Assembly (NCBI GenBank): GCA_001632425.1
Contig: KV425566.1
Coordinates: 310,001-374,000, forward strand
From: Neolentinus lepideus HHB14362 ss-1
Lineage: Eukaryota; Basidiomycota; Agaricomycetes; Gloeophyllales; Gloeophyllaceae
DNA length: 64,000 bases
Direction: 5' to 3'
The notes below the pieces were generated by a model. The model worked only from the letters and a program-made list of their open reading frames with translations, was not told where the DNA came from and searched no databases. Shown in pieces: positions 36,269 to 47,483 of this stretch (within the stretch, counting starts at the first letter, position 1; each line of letters opens with the position of its first letter). The translations under genes and the position numbers were made by a program.

Positions 36269-37266
36269 TCACACCTCATCAGCTTTGACAAACGCAGCCC
36301 TCACGGCCCCGCTGACCCTCCTCTCCCAAGCGACGAGGTTCACACGGCGCGTCACCTGCGTACGTAGCTGCCCCGCAGGCGCGGGGGTGTGCAGGATCGT
36401 GTGCAGGTACGCAAACGCGAGCGCGTCGAGCGGGGTCGGGGATCTGCGCCACACCAACCAACGTCAGTCGACACGCAGCCAGGTGGAAGGGGGGACACGC
36501 ACTCAGACCCGAGGAACCATTTGTCCCCGCCCAGCCGCTCGCTGAGCGCGCCCACTGCCTCGGCGTACTTGAGCTCGAGCTCGGCGACAGGCACGTGCGC
36601 GCCGTACGGCGGGAAGAGGCTCGCGAGCCCCGTGAGCGGCGCGGGCGGCGGGGTGAGCGTCGCGGCGATCGAGGAGATGCGTGCCGTCGTCGAAGTCGGG
36701 TGGAACGTCTGTGCAGGAGCGGCGTGAGCTATTTCAGATCGCGAGCGCGAGGACGGACGCACGATCAGCGCAGAGTGCACCGTCCCCTCCAGCAGCGCGA
36801 CCCACGCGCGGCTCTCATCCCGCGCCTCCGCATCCCGGTACCCCTCCAGCTCCCCGCCCTCCTTCCCCTCCATGCGCTTCTCGCGGTCCACCCACGCCGG
36901 GATCAAGTGCGCTGGGAGCAGCTCCCCCTCCCCCTCCCCGCCCTCCTTCCCCTCCAGGCCCAGCGGCACGGGCACCCACAGGCTCGGCAGCCGCCCGCCG
37001 ACGCCGCCCTCCGCCTTCACGTCCCCCCGCACGCGCACGCCCGTGACGCCGCGGAGCGCGATGTACGCCTGCCACTTGAGGCACTCGACGTCCGCGCTGA
37101 GGAGGTCGGAGAGCGGGGGGTGGATCCAGATTGTGGGCTGCGTGGGCCGGGCGTGTGCGGGGCGGGCGGAGATGGGGGGGTAGGTGTGGAGGGGGAAGGT
37201 GGCGAGGAAGGCGCGCAGGGGCGCGGGGAGGATTAGGAAGGAGGAGGTGGTGGTGGTTGTGGACAT
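36269..37266 (-). CDS. Metaxin-like mitochondrial outer membrane SAM complex subunit
   Basis: Exons complement(36269..36443, 36503..36708, 36763..37266) give 294 residues in phase. The N-terminal thioredoxin/GST-like half has FPLHTYPPIS, TIWIHPPL, DVECLKWQAYIALRG and RLPSLWVPV, which match the metaxin/Sam37 pattern of sorting subunits (the second strand followed by a conserved Cys/Lys-Trp region). The C-terminal GST-like helical half has GDKWFLGSESPTPLDALAFA, the most conserved metaxin segment, then YLHTILHTP and WERRVSG. Family knowledge: the protein helps insert beta-barrel proteins into the mitochondrial outer membrane. GC content is very high (many GCG/CGC codons), unlike its neighbours. 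No clear C-terminal anchor is visible, so Sam35 and Sam37 cannot be told apart. Confidence 0.82.
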
Positions 37267-37308
37267 GTCGGTTTGGGGTTAGGGTCCGCCCCCGACTTGC
37301 TAAACGCG

Positions 37309-37819
37309 GAGTTTCCGTTATTAACCGATATGTTTTAACCACTGGTTAATGACCGTTAATTAACCTGGTTAATAACAGGATGTCGCGGAGGCCCCTTCTA
37401 ATCACCTGATATATGGCAAGTGCAGTCTCAGGGATACCTGCAAGATACCTGATAGACCATGTGTGGTGAGGCCTAGGACAACGGTGAGAGATCTGACGAC
37501 GAAGCCGGTGAGGATTCAGAGCTTCCTCAGTCACCGCCAAGTGGGAAAAAGCAAGGAAATATTGGACCTCTGCTTCAATATGGGTCCCTTATCCTGCTCG
37601 ATCATTTGTCCGACACACCGCAAATCCAAAGTGAAGACTGCAAGCTGTCCCCGTGGATCATCTGATGTGAATGAACCACTCTCAGACACTTATATTGGAA
37701 CATGTAGCGACGTAATTACGTAGATATATATATTCGGTTAATAACGCGTCAATAATCCAGTTAACAACTGCCCATGACCTTAACGTTAAGAACTCACCGG
37801 GGAGTTATTAACGGAACTC
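37309..37819. mobile_element. Candidate small inverted-repeat element (MITE-like)
   Basis: A 16-17 base arm, GAGTTTCCGTTATTAAC at 37309-37325, is mirrored by GTTATTAACGGAACTC at 37804-37819, an imperfect inverted repeat with one mismatch and one gap. Both ends are rich in TTAACC/GGTTAA and AATAAC motifs, unlike the GC-rich gene on the left. The interior has only one short frame (37463..37723) without known motifs. No clear target-site duplication is visible. It lies between the metaxin gene and an unrecognised gene, so it may equally be an AT-rich promoter with chance symmetry. Confidence 0.4.
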
Positions 37820-37937
37820 TAGTCCTGTATCGATCGATATCATACAAGACAGTTACTTGTCTACCAAGTCGTATTTAGGAGGCGCTTTATCAAGCTTTCA
37901 AGCCTAATCCTGTTAGTCTCTGGACGATATTGCAGCG

Positions 37938-38805
37938 ATGAACTCTGTCGTGTCTCGCTCGATCTGCAGACGATTCAGAGAATGTGCCCAGCTGCAGCAT
38001 GTGGAAGTGTTTCCGGCAAAGAGATCGATTCTGCACTCTCGGCTTTTATCACAATATCCTGACATTGCGCATCATCTGTTCAGACAGTCGCCTCGTAGTA
38101 CTGCTCCTCGCATCTCGTACAAAGCATTCCATAGTATGCTCTCCGCCTTAACACAGTTTCCGTCGATTAACTCCACTCAGGTAAGGCGCCAGCGTCAATA
38201 CACGCAAGTCGTTCCGTTCGCAAGGATAACCACGACGATCACGACGCCTGGCAGGCGATAATTGAAGGGCTCACTGACAGCTGGACGGAAGAGAATGAGT
38301 GGAAAACATTAGCTCTGATGGGCCCGGATCCTACCCCAGCCGCCTACTTTGCCAAAGTAATAAGGAACATGTTGCACTTCCTACTGTACATTAGAACCGT
38401 GGATCTCCAGGCAGGATATCTCGTCTAGCGCGCCCAAGGCCTCCGTTAACTCTTCCGTTGTAGGACTTCAGGACTGCAGATGTTGAACCAGGCTCGGACA
38501 TCGCCCGAGGGCGCGAAGTCCTCGTGACCATGGCCGGCGCCGCATATCGCTGGATGCACGCGGCCATGGCCCACCCCGCTGCTGCAGAGAAGGGCTTGCA
38601 CGACGATGCAGAGCTCGTCGAGAGTCTTGTGCACATGGCTAAAAATCAAAGGATAATCGCAGATTACAAGCGCGGCGAATTGCCCCCGGGCTGGTCTTGG
38701 ATGCATGTGTCTGATTTACTCGTGATGTCCTTGAATATCGCCTGTCAGAATATGTCGGTGTATGTGAAAGATGTGCTGAACTGTGCACCAGACCCGGACA
38801 ACTGA
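37938..38805 (+). CDS. Unrecognised protein, 238 residues, with basic N-terminus
   Basis: Exons join(37938..38180, 38225..38356, 38464..38805) are in phase 0 throughout, with consensus splice sites (CAG|GTAAGG, AAA|GTAATA). I do not recognise a family. The N-terminus (MNSVVSRSICRRFRECAQLQ) is Arg/Ser-rich with no acidic residue for the first 14 positions, compatible with mitochondrial import. The middle has EGLTDSWTEENEWKTLALMG and DPTPAAYFAK. The C-terminal exon has AAYRWMHAAMAHPAAAEKGL, MAKNQRIIADYKRGELPPGW and a mildly hydrophobic VSDLLVMSLNIACQNM. The coherent amino-acid composition across exon joins argues that it is a real gene. The 107-base second intron is longer than usual here. Confidence 0.65.
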
Positions 38806-39323
38806 GGCAGTAGTGCCGCAGTTCGTTAAGTATCAGTTCATTTCATATCCCTACGCATGTTTTCTATACAACATCAATTTCTGTATCCTGTATCCTGTAG
38901 TCTGTATCCAGAAGGACGCCAGATAAGTAGTATAACCTACACTTCTCTATATGTAAGTGTCTCGAGTTGCTGAATCAAAGAGATGCAGTTATTGGGCTAT
39001 ACGAGACGCCTTTTGTTATTGACAGCCTCGAGAGGAAGCGAGATAGACCAGCTGAATAGTATCCGCCGACAAATGCACGGTCAGGCACGACACCGACCAG
39101 AAGACGCCAAGACATGCTCAGAGCAATTCTACTGAGCTCGAGGGCGAGGGTAACAACAATAATATTTAGCATGTGAATTTATACAGCTGATATACATTGG
39201 CTACACAGAAATTGAGCTTTCCAAGGAGACAATATGCGAGACACGATAGCACAGTCACCAGCAGGGAGGAGAGGTATGAGCAAGACAGTCGCGTAAGGAA
39301 CATCGCAAGTAGATAGCCGATAT
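38806..39323. other. Convergent 3' region between the two unrecognised genes
   Basis: 518 bases holding the 3' ends of two convergent genes. A short TGTATCC-type repeat lies at about 38878-38911 (TGTATCC recurring after TGTAGTC). No gene is seen. Confidence 0.45.
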
Positions 39324-40436
39324 TCAGAGCTTCTCCAGTAGACCTTTGAGCATCTTCTCCCTTGATTTGGCCGCGCCGCCAGTATCCTTAAATAGGTCCT
39401 TACTTTTCTGTTCCAGAGCATTGATCGTTTGGTTGACGGTCGCCGGGAGAGAATGCAGGTCAGCACAGGCTTGTTCAACTGCCCAGAGAATAGATCAATA
39501 TAGCGTCGACGGTCAGCTATGACGCGAACGTCAAGTAAAGGGAAAGGATGCGATATACCACTCTCGTCCAAGTACTTCTCAAAATCCGAGAAAATCTTGT
39601 CGCGGCGGGCATATGCAGCCTTCACCTGCGTGAACAGGTCCTTTATCTTGGTCTGCACGATAAATGTCAGTGCATTTCCACCGGGAATCGCCGACATGGA
39701 GACCTGGTGCTTGACATATATTTCCTGCAGATCCTCCTCGTCCTGTATGCACATAGCTTCTACCTTCTTGCTGGCCTCGTTGAAAGCGAGCAGTCCCTTG
39801 CCGTATTCCACGTCGATCTTTTCTTCCATGATCTTGTGGGCTTCCTTGACGCGCTTCGTGGCGGGAACAAGCGTCTGGACCAGATCCTGCTTCAGGACAC
39901 TGCTTTGGGCGGACATGGGAGCCTTCAGCTGCTCCACGAGAGCGATGAGGTCTGAGTCAGACGAAGTGGGGGATCTGCAAGCGCGTTAGTGGCGTGGTGC
40001 ACGCGCGCTGGCCGCGCATACACTCACTCTTCTTGGAGCATCGCGACGAGCGTAGTCTCTTCGTCCCAGTCGAGGTCGTCCTCATCAAAGCCGGAGTTCT
40101 CGTCCTCCTGCTCGTCTTCATCTTGTAAATCGAACTCGCGGTACGCGCTGAAGACAGAGTGCTCTTCGTTTCTTCCCTTATCGAAGCCGCGTCCCTTGGC
40201 GATCTTCGACTTCGAGAGGCGACCCAAGCTCGGCACAGGTGGTCTCGTCTTGGTTGTGGCAACTGATTTGCTCGCCAGTGGAGAGCGCTGCGCGTATCTG
40301 GGACCTACTGATGAACGTGATGGGGGGATTGTTAAAGCTTAGCTGCGGTAATGGTACCTGGTTTCAGTGGGGAACGACGCGGCTTGTATTTGGCAGGGGA
40401 ATTCTTCTGTATGTACTGCGTGTAGAACCGGCCCAT
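39324..40436 (-). CDS. Unrecognised coiled-coil protein, 307 residues
   Basis: Exons complement(39324..39478, 39562..39974, 40028..40304, 40358..40436) give 307 residues in phase. The basic N-terminus (MGRFYTQYIQKNSPAKYKPR) leads into LGRLSKSKIAKGRGFDKGRN, then a very acidic stretch (QDEDEQEDENSGFDEDDLDW, about residues 90-115). The second half is a long helical region, probably coiled coil: VPATKRVKEAHKIMEEKIDV, EEDLQEIYVKHQ and FTQVKAAYARRDKIFSDFEK. The end is NALEQKSKDLF to KMLKGLLEKL. The plan (basic arm, acidic linker, coiled coil) suggests a nuclear or chromosome-associated scaffold, but I know no named family and make no functional claim. Confidence 0.75.
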
Positions 40437-40890
40437 CTTCGTGCCCCACGACGCCAGAGAGCGAAAGTAAATTGAGTGCCTTTATGATAGTGGAAGAGGA
40501 GAAGCAGGGCCGGCCGCGGCACGAAATAGGATATTCAGAGTCCGCTGATTGCAGAGCTCGTCCTGGGATCAGGTGTCCTCCCTTTCCAGTTCCCCCAGCG
40601 CTAGCTAAATAATTGCCCCCTTTCTTCCCCTTTCGCAGCGTGCTCCTTAGTCAAGGTTCGTGGTCTGCTTGCTCGCTGTCGCTAACGAGCCTGCCTGACG
40701 TTCTCTCTCCCGCGAATCTTTGTGTTACCACCCTGCTGGCGTTAATGGGACACCCTGACACTCTTCCACAATTCAGGGGGCGTCCTTCTTTTTCGAAACC
40801 CTTGCCCTTACTACTTCCTCCTCCTTTTGAAGGAGAGCGGTTCGCTTTTCGACGCCGTGTACCAACTCCTGAAGATTCTCCTCGCCCACC
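40437..40890. promoter_or_regulatory. Divergent region between the coiled-coil gene and G gamma copy B
   Basis: 454 bases between outward-facing starts, with pyrimidine-rich tracts (TTCTTCCCCTTTCG, CTACTTCCTCCTCC) upstream of the G gamma ATG that are usual for fungal promoters. It shows no obvious similarity to the upstream region of G gamma copy A. Confidence 0.45.
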
Positions 40891-41273
40891 ATGAATTCGC
40901 GGCCGCATAAGCAGTCGATGTCCGAATTGAAGCTAAGAAGGCTGACGGAGCACAACCAGCGGCTGAGGGAGGACCTTGCGAGGCCAAGAATAAGGGTTAG
41001 CGAGGCGAGTGCTAGGTATGTGGTGCCGTGCGTGCAGAGATATAGTGGAAATCTTGACGACGCCCTCATAGCTTAATTCGCTACTGTAAGACGACGAAGG
41101 ATCTGCTCGTACGTGCTCACTATTCATGTGTTCTGTCACTCTCTTTCTTTCTTATCTCTATCTCTACAGTTACTGACATCTTATCTCAGGTGCCCTCTGT
41201 ATGGGGTCCAGTTGGGAAAGGCGAGGACCCATACGCACCACCAGCGCAAGGCTGCAACTGCACAATAATGTGA
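40891..41273 (+). CDS. Heterotrimeric G-protein gamma subunit, copy B
   Basis: Exons join(40891..41015, 41072..41108, 41190..41273) give 81 residues in phase, with exon lengths 125/37/84, identical to copy A. It reads [57 protein letters not shown] and ends GCNCTIM, a CaaX box with a different last residue from copy A (Met rather than Gln). Both Met and Gln tails favour farnesylation by the usual rules. The extra Cys two positions upstream could be palmitoylated. The two copies differ mostly at the N-terminus and in the last ten residues. The protein pairs with G beta at the membrane. Confidence 0.94.
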
Positions 41274-41993
41274 ACGCACCCTCGTATCCGCCTCTATGCG
41301 CTCGCGTCTATCACACATGCCGTCCATCCATCATCATCGTCAACATCGAAGGGGAGGGCAAAATCATCATATTGTCACCGCTGTCACCATGCTCGCTGGG
41401 AAGGGGTATTCGTATCATTATACAGTCTTTTCGTCCGCAGACGTACCCACGCTCGTTTACTTCGCCCCTCGACCGCACCATCGGTCGAGCCCTCTTTCTG
41501 GTTAGACTCCTCACTTATCTCCTTCCCATCTGTTCTCTTGCTGCCTGCCCGTGGACACAGGGTAGTTTCTTTTTTCCTCCTCCTTCCGGTCTCGAGACTA
41601 CACATCATCACTTTCAGTCCCCTGTATAATGGTCCCCCAGCGTTTTCGGGCATGTTACACCTGTCCATAATTGCAGCTGCTTCGAGATTGAATCCGAAGA
41701 CGACGGACAGTTATCTGAAATGTTGCCCGCTCATACATGTTGCCGATTTGAAGGTCCCAGACTGATATGCACAAATATTATGGACGCGCTTCATTTTATG
41801 CCTGATGGAATGACTTCGGACATAACCCATCCGTACCAGAACGGTGAATAGTCAGATTGCATTGCTCTCACTCTGAATGGAATAAAGATGTATTATATGG
41901 TATGCTTCCCCTATTCAAGTCCTTTAAATTTCAAGATACGGGCAAGTAGTCCATTAAGCATGAAGACACAGTCTTATTACGCACGAACAAGGG
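41274..41993. other. Convergent 3' region between G gamma copy B and GMD
   Basis: 720 bases between convergent genes. A 142-codon plus frame (41201..41629) overlaps the end of the G gamma gene in another phase and has no motifs, so it is treated as chance. Nothing else is recognised. Confidence 0.45.
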
Positions 41994-43473
41994 TTAGTTT
42001 TGATCCTCCACAAGACTCTTCGCTGCCTTCAAATCTGCTTCCACCATCTCCTTCACCAGCGAACTGAAGTCAACCTTGCGCCTCCAGCCCAGGACGTGCT
42101 CTGCCTTGGCCGGATTACCAAGGAGAAGCCTACAAATTGTGGATCAGCACAGGAACCACCCAAGGTTGGTGGGAGACAACGTACTCGACTTCTGCAGGAC
42201 GGAAATATCTTGGATCAACTTTGACAACCACTTTTCCGGTCTTCGTGTCAACACCTTCCTCGTCGACACCGTTGCCTTGCCAACTATAGACATTGAAGGA
42301 TCAGCGAATGTAAAAATCAGTGAAGATTGAAGTACGGCTGCACAGGACATACCGAAGCTGCCTCCCAACGACTGCGAAAGCCTTCTCCACATATTCTCGC
42401 ACGGGATGTGTCTCTCCTGTGGCGAGGACGAAGTCCTCAGGATGCGACTGCTGGAGCATCATCCACATTCCCTCTACATAGTCGCGTGCTAGAATAGATG
42501 TCATCAGGAATAGTGCATACATGCCGCCAGCGTGACCGCATACCATGGCCCCAGTCACGCTTCGCATCAATGTTACCCAAGTACAAGCACGACTGCTTGC
42601 CAAGGTGAATATCCGCGACCGCCCGAGATATTTTCCTCGTGACAAACGTCCGACCCCTCCGGGGACTCTCGTGGTTGAACAGAATCCCGTTGCAAGCGTA
42701 CATGTCATACGCCTCTCTGTAATTCACGACGATCCAGTACGCATACAATTTTGCGACACCGTAAGGGCTGCGGGGGTAGAATGGTGTCGTCTCGGATTGT
42801 GGCGTCTCGACGACCTTTCCGTAAAGCTCGGACGTGGAGGCTTGATAAAACCGAATGTGCTTCTCGAGTCCGCAGGTACGGATGGCGTCCAGGAGACGCA
42901 GCGTCCCGAGACCGTCAACATCGCCGGTGTATTCCGCCATCTCGAAAGAGACTTTAACGTGCGACTGAGCCCCCAGGTTGTAGACCTCCGTGGGCTGCAC
43001 CTGAGCGATAATGTAGACCAAATTGGTACTATCGCTCAAGTCACCATAGTGTAGCTTGAATTTGTTAGGTCCTATCTATGTGATGAATATACGATCCCAA
43101 AATGATCAAATTGGGCACATACGCTCATGCTGATCTTCATACAAGTGGTGCAGACGACCAGTATTGAAACTCGACGACCGCCTGATGATCCCATGCACCT
43201 CATACCCCTTCGACAGTAGCAACTCGGTTCTGCAGAGAAGACAACATCAAGTAAGCTTGATACCAAGACCGAGATAATGGCCAGTAACGCACAAGTACGA
43301 TCCATCTTGGCCCGTGATACCTGCCGCAGTCCCCGCGTGTAAGATGCCGTATCGAGGGAAAAGTAGAGACAATTACCGGATATAAGGGCGACCTTGCGCT
43401 TGAAGTACTCTTCGGGCGAAGGTAGGTTCAGTTTGATGAAAGGAGCGGGGGTGTCTTGTATCTGGGAACTCAT
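41994..43473 (-). CDS. GMD: GDP-mannose 4,6-dehydratase
   Basis: Exons complement(41994..42129, 42185..42283, 42353..42488, 42544..43071, 43123..43229, 43293..43320, 43377..43473) give 376 residues in phase. It is an extended short-chain dehydrogenase: Rossmann motif [20 protein letters not shown], substrate loop [45 protein letters not shown], catalytic STSELYGKV and [10 protein letters not shown] (YxxxK), then [15 protein letters not shown] and [13 protein letters not shown]. It converts GDP-mannose to GDP-4-keto-6-deoxymannose, the first step to GDP-fucose. The partner epimerase-reductase is not in this window. A 28-base exon (43293..43320) splits the nucleotide-binding motif. Confidence 0.96.
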
Positions 43474-44267
43474 GGTGTGTGAGGTGAGAGGGGGAGAAGG
43501 CGCTACAGTAAATTGGGGTCCTCAATGAGGGGAGATGTAATTAGAGGGGACGCGCGCAGTCAACGTGGTTTAAGGGAAGCCTCCGACTTGTAAAACCTAC
43601 CGCCTACATACATGTCCTCTGTCCAATGCAGACACATGTGAATGGACGCTGCCGCCCTAATTAGGCCAGCATATGTGCCTGTACCGTTCGATCACAGAGC
43701 CGCAATGAGTTCATGATATTCATTTTACACTACGGAACAGGAGATACAAGTCTAGCCCCGGTGTGAGGGGAAGGGCGGAACAATCGAATGAAACAGTAGA
43801 TTGAGGAGGCACGAGTTCTCTGATGATTGACCCACTTGATCCAATTCTGCTGCTCCTTAAATTAAATCACCCAACAAGACTGCCAGTGCCACCGAGGATG
43901 CCACAGGTGTGCAGGAAGAGATGGTCCTGCGTCGTTCGAAGCTCGACGGCGACGGCACAAAAGTCAGAGAATGTGGCGTTCTTTGGGCGACTCAAAGGGT
44001 AATCCGGAAGGACACTTTCATGCCCCCGGAACTTGGACGTCCCCGAGTCTGCAATGGAGAACGTCAAAAGGATATATTCAACATGAAAGAGAGGTTGTGT
44101 TATGATAAACGTCGACGAGAATAGAACAGCGCACCGAGATGTATCCGTACATCATAATGCCTGCAGCGATCATCAAATTCATTATGAAACTTCCAACGGT
44201 GCATTAGCATTATTGTCTAGAATACAGTATAAACACAATAAACAACAACATCACAATGCATCATGCA
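43474..44267. other. GMD upstream region and transporter 3' side
   Basis: 794 bases between two minus-strand genes. It should hold the GMD promoter (from 43474 rightwards) and the 3' untranslated end of the transporter. The frames seen at 43867-44124 have no motifs. Confidence 0.45.
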
Positions 44268-46794
44268 TCATAGCACGTAGCGGAAATCCCGGTTTTCTCT
44301 ATCTGTCAAATCCAGGAAAGCCTAGCAAGCATTAACAGGCATCGTCAGAATGACCAGCTAACCACTAAGCAATACCAATGAACGCACCTTATCGACCTTC
44401 TTCTCCACGACAATTCCATTCTCATTCTTCACCGTGACAAACACGTCATCATAGTTTTCATCTCTGTGCTCCTGGTCCCTCTTCTGATTCTCGTACACAA
44501 GATATGCGCGTATACAGAGAAGTATACATGCGTACACAAAGATACACACGGTCATGACAGCCCATGGGATATGATTTCTACGGCAACGTCATATCTGACT
44601 GTGCCCGGATGGTATTAGGAAGGGCATTGCTCACCTAGGCTGATATCGCTTCTTCCACATGAATGGGCCTGATTGCCGACATCAGACCGACAAAACTGTA
44701 CGGCGTATGGTGTTACTCACCGACGGCATTCCCAAGGGCGTAGCCGATAAAAACCACAGAGTTCGTTGTGATACCTGTTTGCATCGGGTAAATTAATTAC
44801 GCTTGCAGTAGTTGTCACAGGCACTGAAGCACATACGTTTTGTGTGTCCTGCTGTGATCTGCCCTACCCACGCCAAGAAAATAACGAATGGTGTAATGGC
44901 AAATACTATAACACGATATGCAATCAATACCCAGTACAAACACCAGGAGGAAGTCAGACTGACTAGAGATCCAATACGAGAATAGCAGGCCGATCTTATT
45001 ATGCGACGGTAAGGTGTTGACGAGAATGCAACCCAGAATAGCCGGGATAGACATGATGACACCAGCATATGCGCGGCCATTTGGAATGTACGTCGCGAGG
45101 GTAACGCCGACGTAGATAGTCACGACTATGTACAGAGGATTAGACGGTCCTGCATTCATTTTACATACGTCACTCACTTTCGACAACACCGTCAACACAA
45201 CCTAGGAGCGTGGTCTGGATAGTGCTGAACCCGAACTGGTTGACAATGAGCTGACGTTGGTTTGTTAACTGAACAGGAAGTCAGCGGGTCTACCGGCAGG
45301 ATGTTTTGAGAGCTGCGTACCGAGTTAATGACTTGGCTAAGATTGGACAATGGTTATTCTTGTACTTATCCAGAGGCAACTATCCACTCACGAGAACCCA
45401 GCAAAGAAGAAAAACAGATATGTCTTCGGATCCTTGAACACTTCAAGAGCTCTAATGTCCGTCAATACACCGATCAGCTATGACGACAGAAACAACTTAC
45501 TGTTCTTTCTTGAACCGTTTGTTCTCTACCCCGGTTTGGTTGACCTTGATCCGCTCGACAGCAAGCACTCGCTCCTCTGGGGTAAGGAACCACGCATTCG
45601 TGGGAGAGTCGGGGAAGAGGAACCTATATTCCATCCTCGTTATAGCAACTTCATACATATTGTAGGGCACACCAACGTACCAGAATAGCACTGACGTGAT
45701 CAGCGTGATGGCACCAGTAATGATCATTAACCTTGTATGCTGTGAGTTTCGCCACTGTGCCTGAAATGTACAACATTTACTCACCACTGCCATGGCATGA
45801 AGTTGGACGTCTTCGCATGGAGCACGCCAAACGCAACGAACCCCAAAACGATGACAGCGACACCGTTCATTAGGACTAATTGAGAATGGTTTTCAGATCA
45901 CATTGATTCTAGGATCTAGCAAGACGGAACGCACACCAGTAGCCGGTACGTTGTGTCTGCTCTTTCCGAGTGTAGAACATCGACGTTACGATCATGAAGC
46001 CCGGGGTGATGGCGCCTATCCGCACTCAGTACTCAGGATCCGAGGTCGCAGAAGGTGAGTTGACAGATTTACTTACCTTCCGCCATGCCCATAATGAAGC
46101 GGCAAGCAAATAGACCACCGAAAGATTTACACGCCGCATGGGATAATAACGCGACCGCCCACACGAAGATATTTATGCTTGTAGATCTTGAATTGAGACG
46201 TGTGACATGCAGGAACATGAATGAATGTACCTCATCCACTTCCCGACAGGGAATCGCTGCAGGGCCAGGTTCTGGGGCCACTCAAACACAAGATAACTTA
46301 AGTAAAATATCGTTCCTAGCCAGTTGAACTGGTTTTGGTTTAAGTGTGCACTGGGTCTGGTCTCATGTCAGCGGACAGGCTTAAGTATGTGAAGGACTTC
46401 ACGTACATGATCCCCAGTACAGCGGATTGACCCAGCGTCGTCTTGTCCGCAAATTGCATACTGTACCTAGTTGAACGGCGCGACGCGCAGTCTACTTGAT
46501 AGCACTCACAGGTACAAGACTTGGAGAGTCGACAAGGTCAGATGAACACTGGGCCACCATTCAGCGGTTCACTCACTGCACATAAGAGGCATGAGATGCA
46601 GATCTATCTTTCGTCTAAACCATAGTCAGCATTCGGGACGCTTGTTAATCACTCGCTACACGCCTTAGTCGTAAGGCCTGCTGTGGGTCCACAGTGACAT
46701 CCTTCCCGGAGGTTAGTTGAGCAGCCACATCGACCTCGCTGGTGTCCACAGCCAGAACGGGATGTTTTTCCGACCGTTCGCTACTTGAGTCCAT
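44268..46794 (-). CDS. Major facilitator transporter, allantoate permease (DAL5) family
   Basis: A heavily split gene (more than ten exons) from ATG 46794 to TGA 44268. In order: a polar head, then RKIDLHLMPLMC, LQFADKTTLGQSAVLG (helix 1 and D-K-T motif), NQNQFNWLGTIFYLSYL, FEWPQNLALQRFPVGKWM, FGGLFACRFIMGMAEG, PGFMIVTSMFYTRKEQTQRT, VLMNGVAVIVLGFVAFGVLH, FLFPDSPTNAWFLTPEERVL, FKDPKTYLFFFFAGF, GPFMWKKRYQP and the hallmark tail FLDLTDRENRDFRYVL. About 12 membrane helices are expected. Members carry allantoate, ureidosuccinate, nicotinate, pantothenate and other anions with protons; the substrate here is unknown. The first exon is 46664..46794 and the first intron (46615..46663) seems to have a GC donor. 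Not all inner junctions were fixed. Confidence 0.9.
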
Positions 46795-47483
46795 TAGGGT
46801 GCACGCGGACGGGAGAGAGGGAGGATGGGAGAAACGAAACGCTAGACAGGCATCTTAAATCATGGACTTTGGAGATAGCCTAAGCTCTGCCGAATCCAAG
46901 GCTTCCCCTTCTGAGATCGGTCAACAAGATAGAGACGCCCGTATGGAGTGGCACATGTTTCCTGTGAATCCCAGGTCAATTACCAACTTTACGAAATCTC
47001 CGCGGGCGACGGTAAACTGATGGGAGAGAAATATAAATGCCAAGTTGACATGCTGCTAGGCAAAAACTTTCTTTGCGCGTCCTTCCGCGATTGAGTCCAT
47101 AGATTGCTGTTCTGGTCGTGTTGCAAGTGCCTAGCACCGAACTGAAGATCACAGCCTAACTTTCCTCTCGCAATTTGCCTCCGTCGACGCGACGGAGCGC
47201 GTGGGAGTAGACGTGCCCAAGTTATTCTTGCTCAGCGGTAAACTCAGCTGTGGAACTCTATCCGATCCGACCAGAGCTGACTGAGCCACCTTCTTCGAGC
47301 GCTTCAGGGCTTCTGCTGGGGCTTTGCATAAAAGTTTTAGACGGCCGCCATCGAAAGATCTTCATCAAAGTATCATTTCCGGAGGATCGTCGAATCTATC
47401 TATCTGTTGTGACAGATTTTTGAGCTTTACTTGGGACAACATATTTACGACACTGCAGGCCTTCAACAACGAGGCCGGTGAGC
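46795..47483. promoter_or_regulatory. Divergent region between the transporter and CLP1
   Basis: 689 bases between outward-facing genes. The part near 46830-47050 should be the transporter promoter and the part near 47300-47480 the CLP1 promoter. No gene is seen. Confidence 0.45.

Noticed and set aside
36595..37236. Long Arg/Pro/Ala-rich plus-strand frames
   Set aside because: They are antisense to the very GC-rich metaxin exon, where stop codons are rare in every frame.
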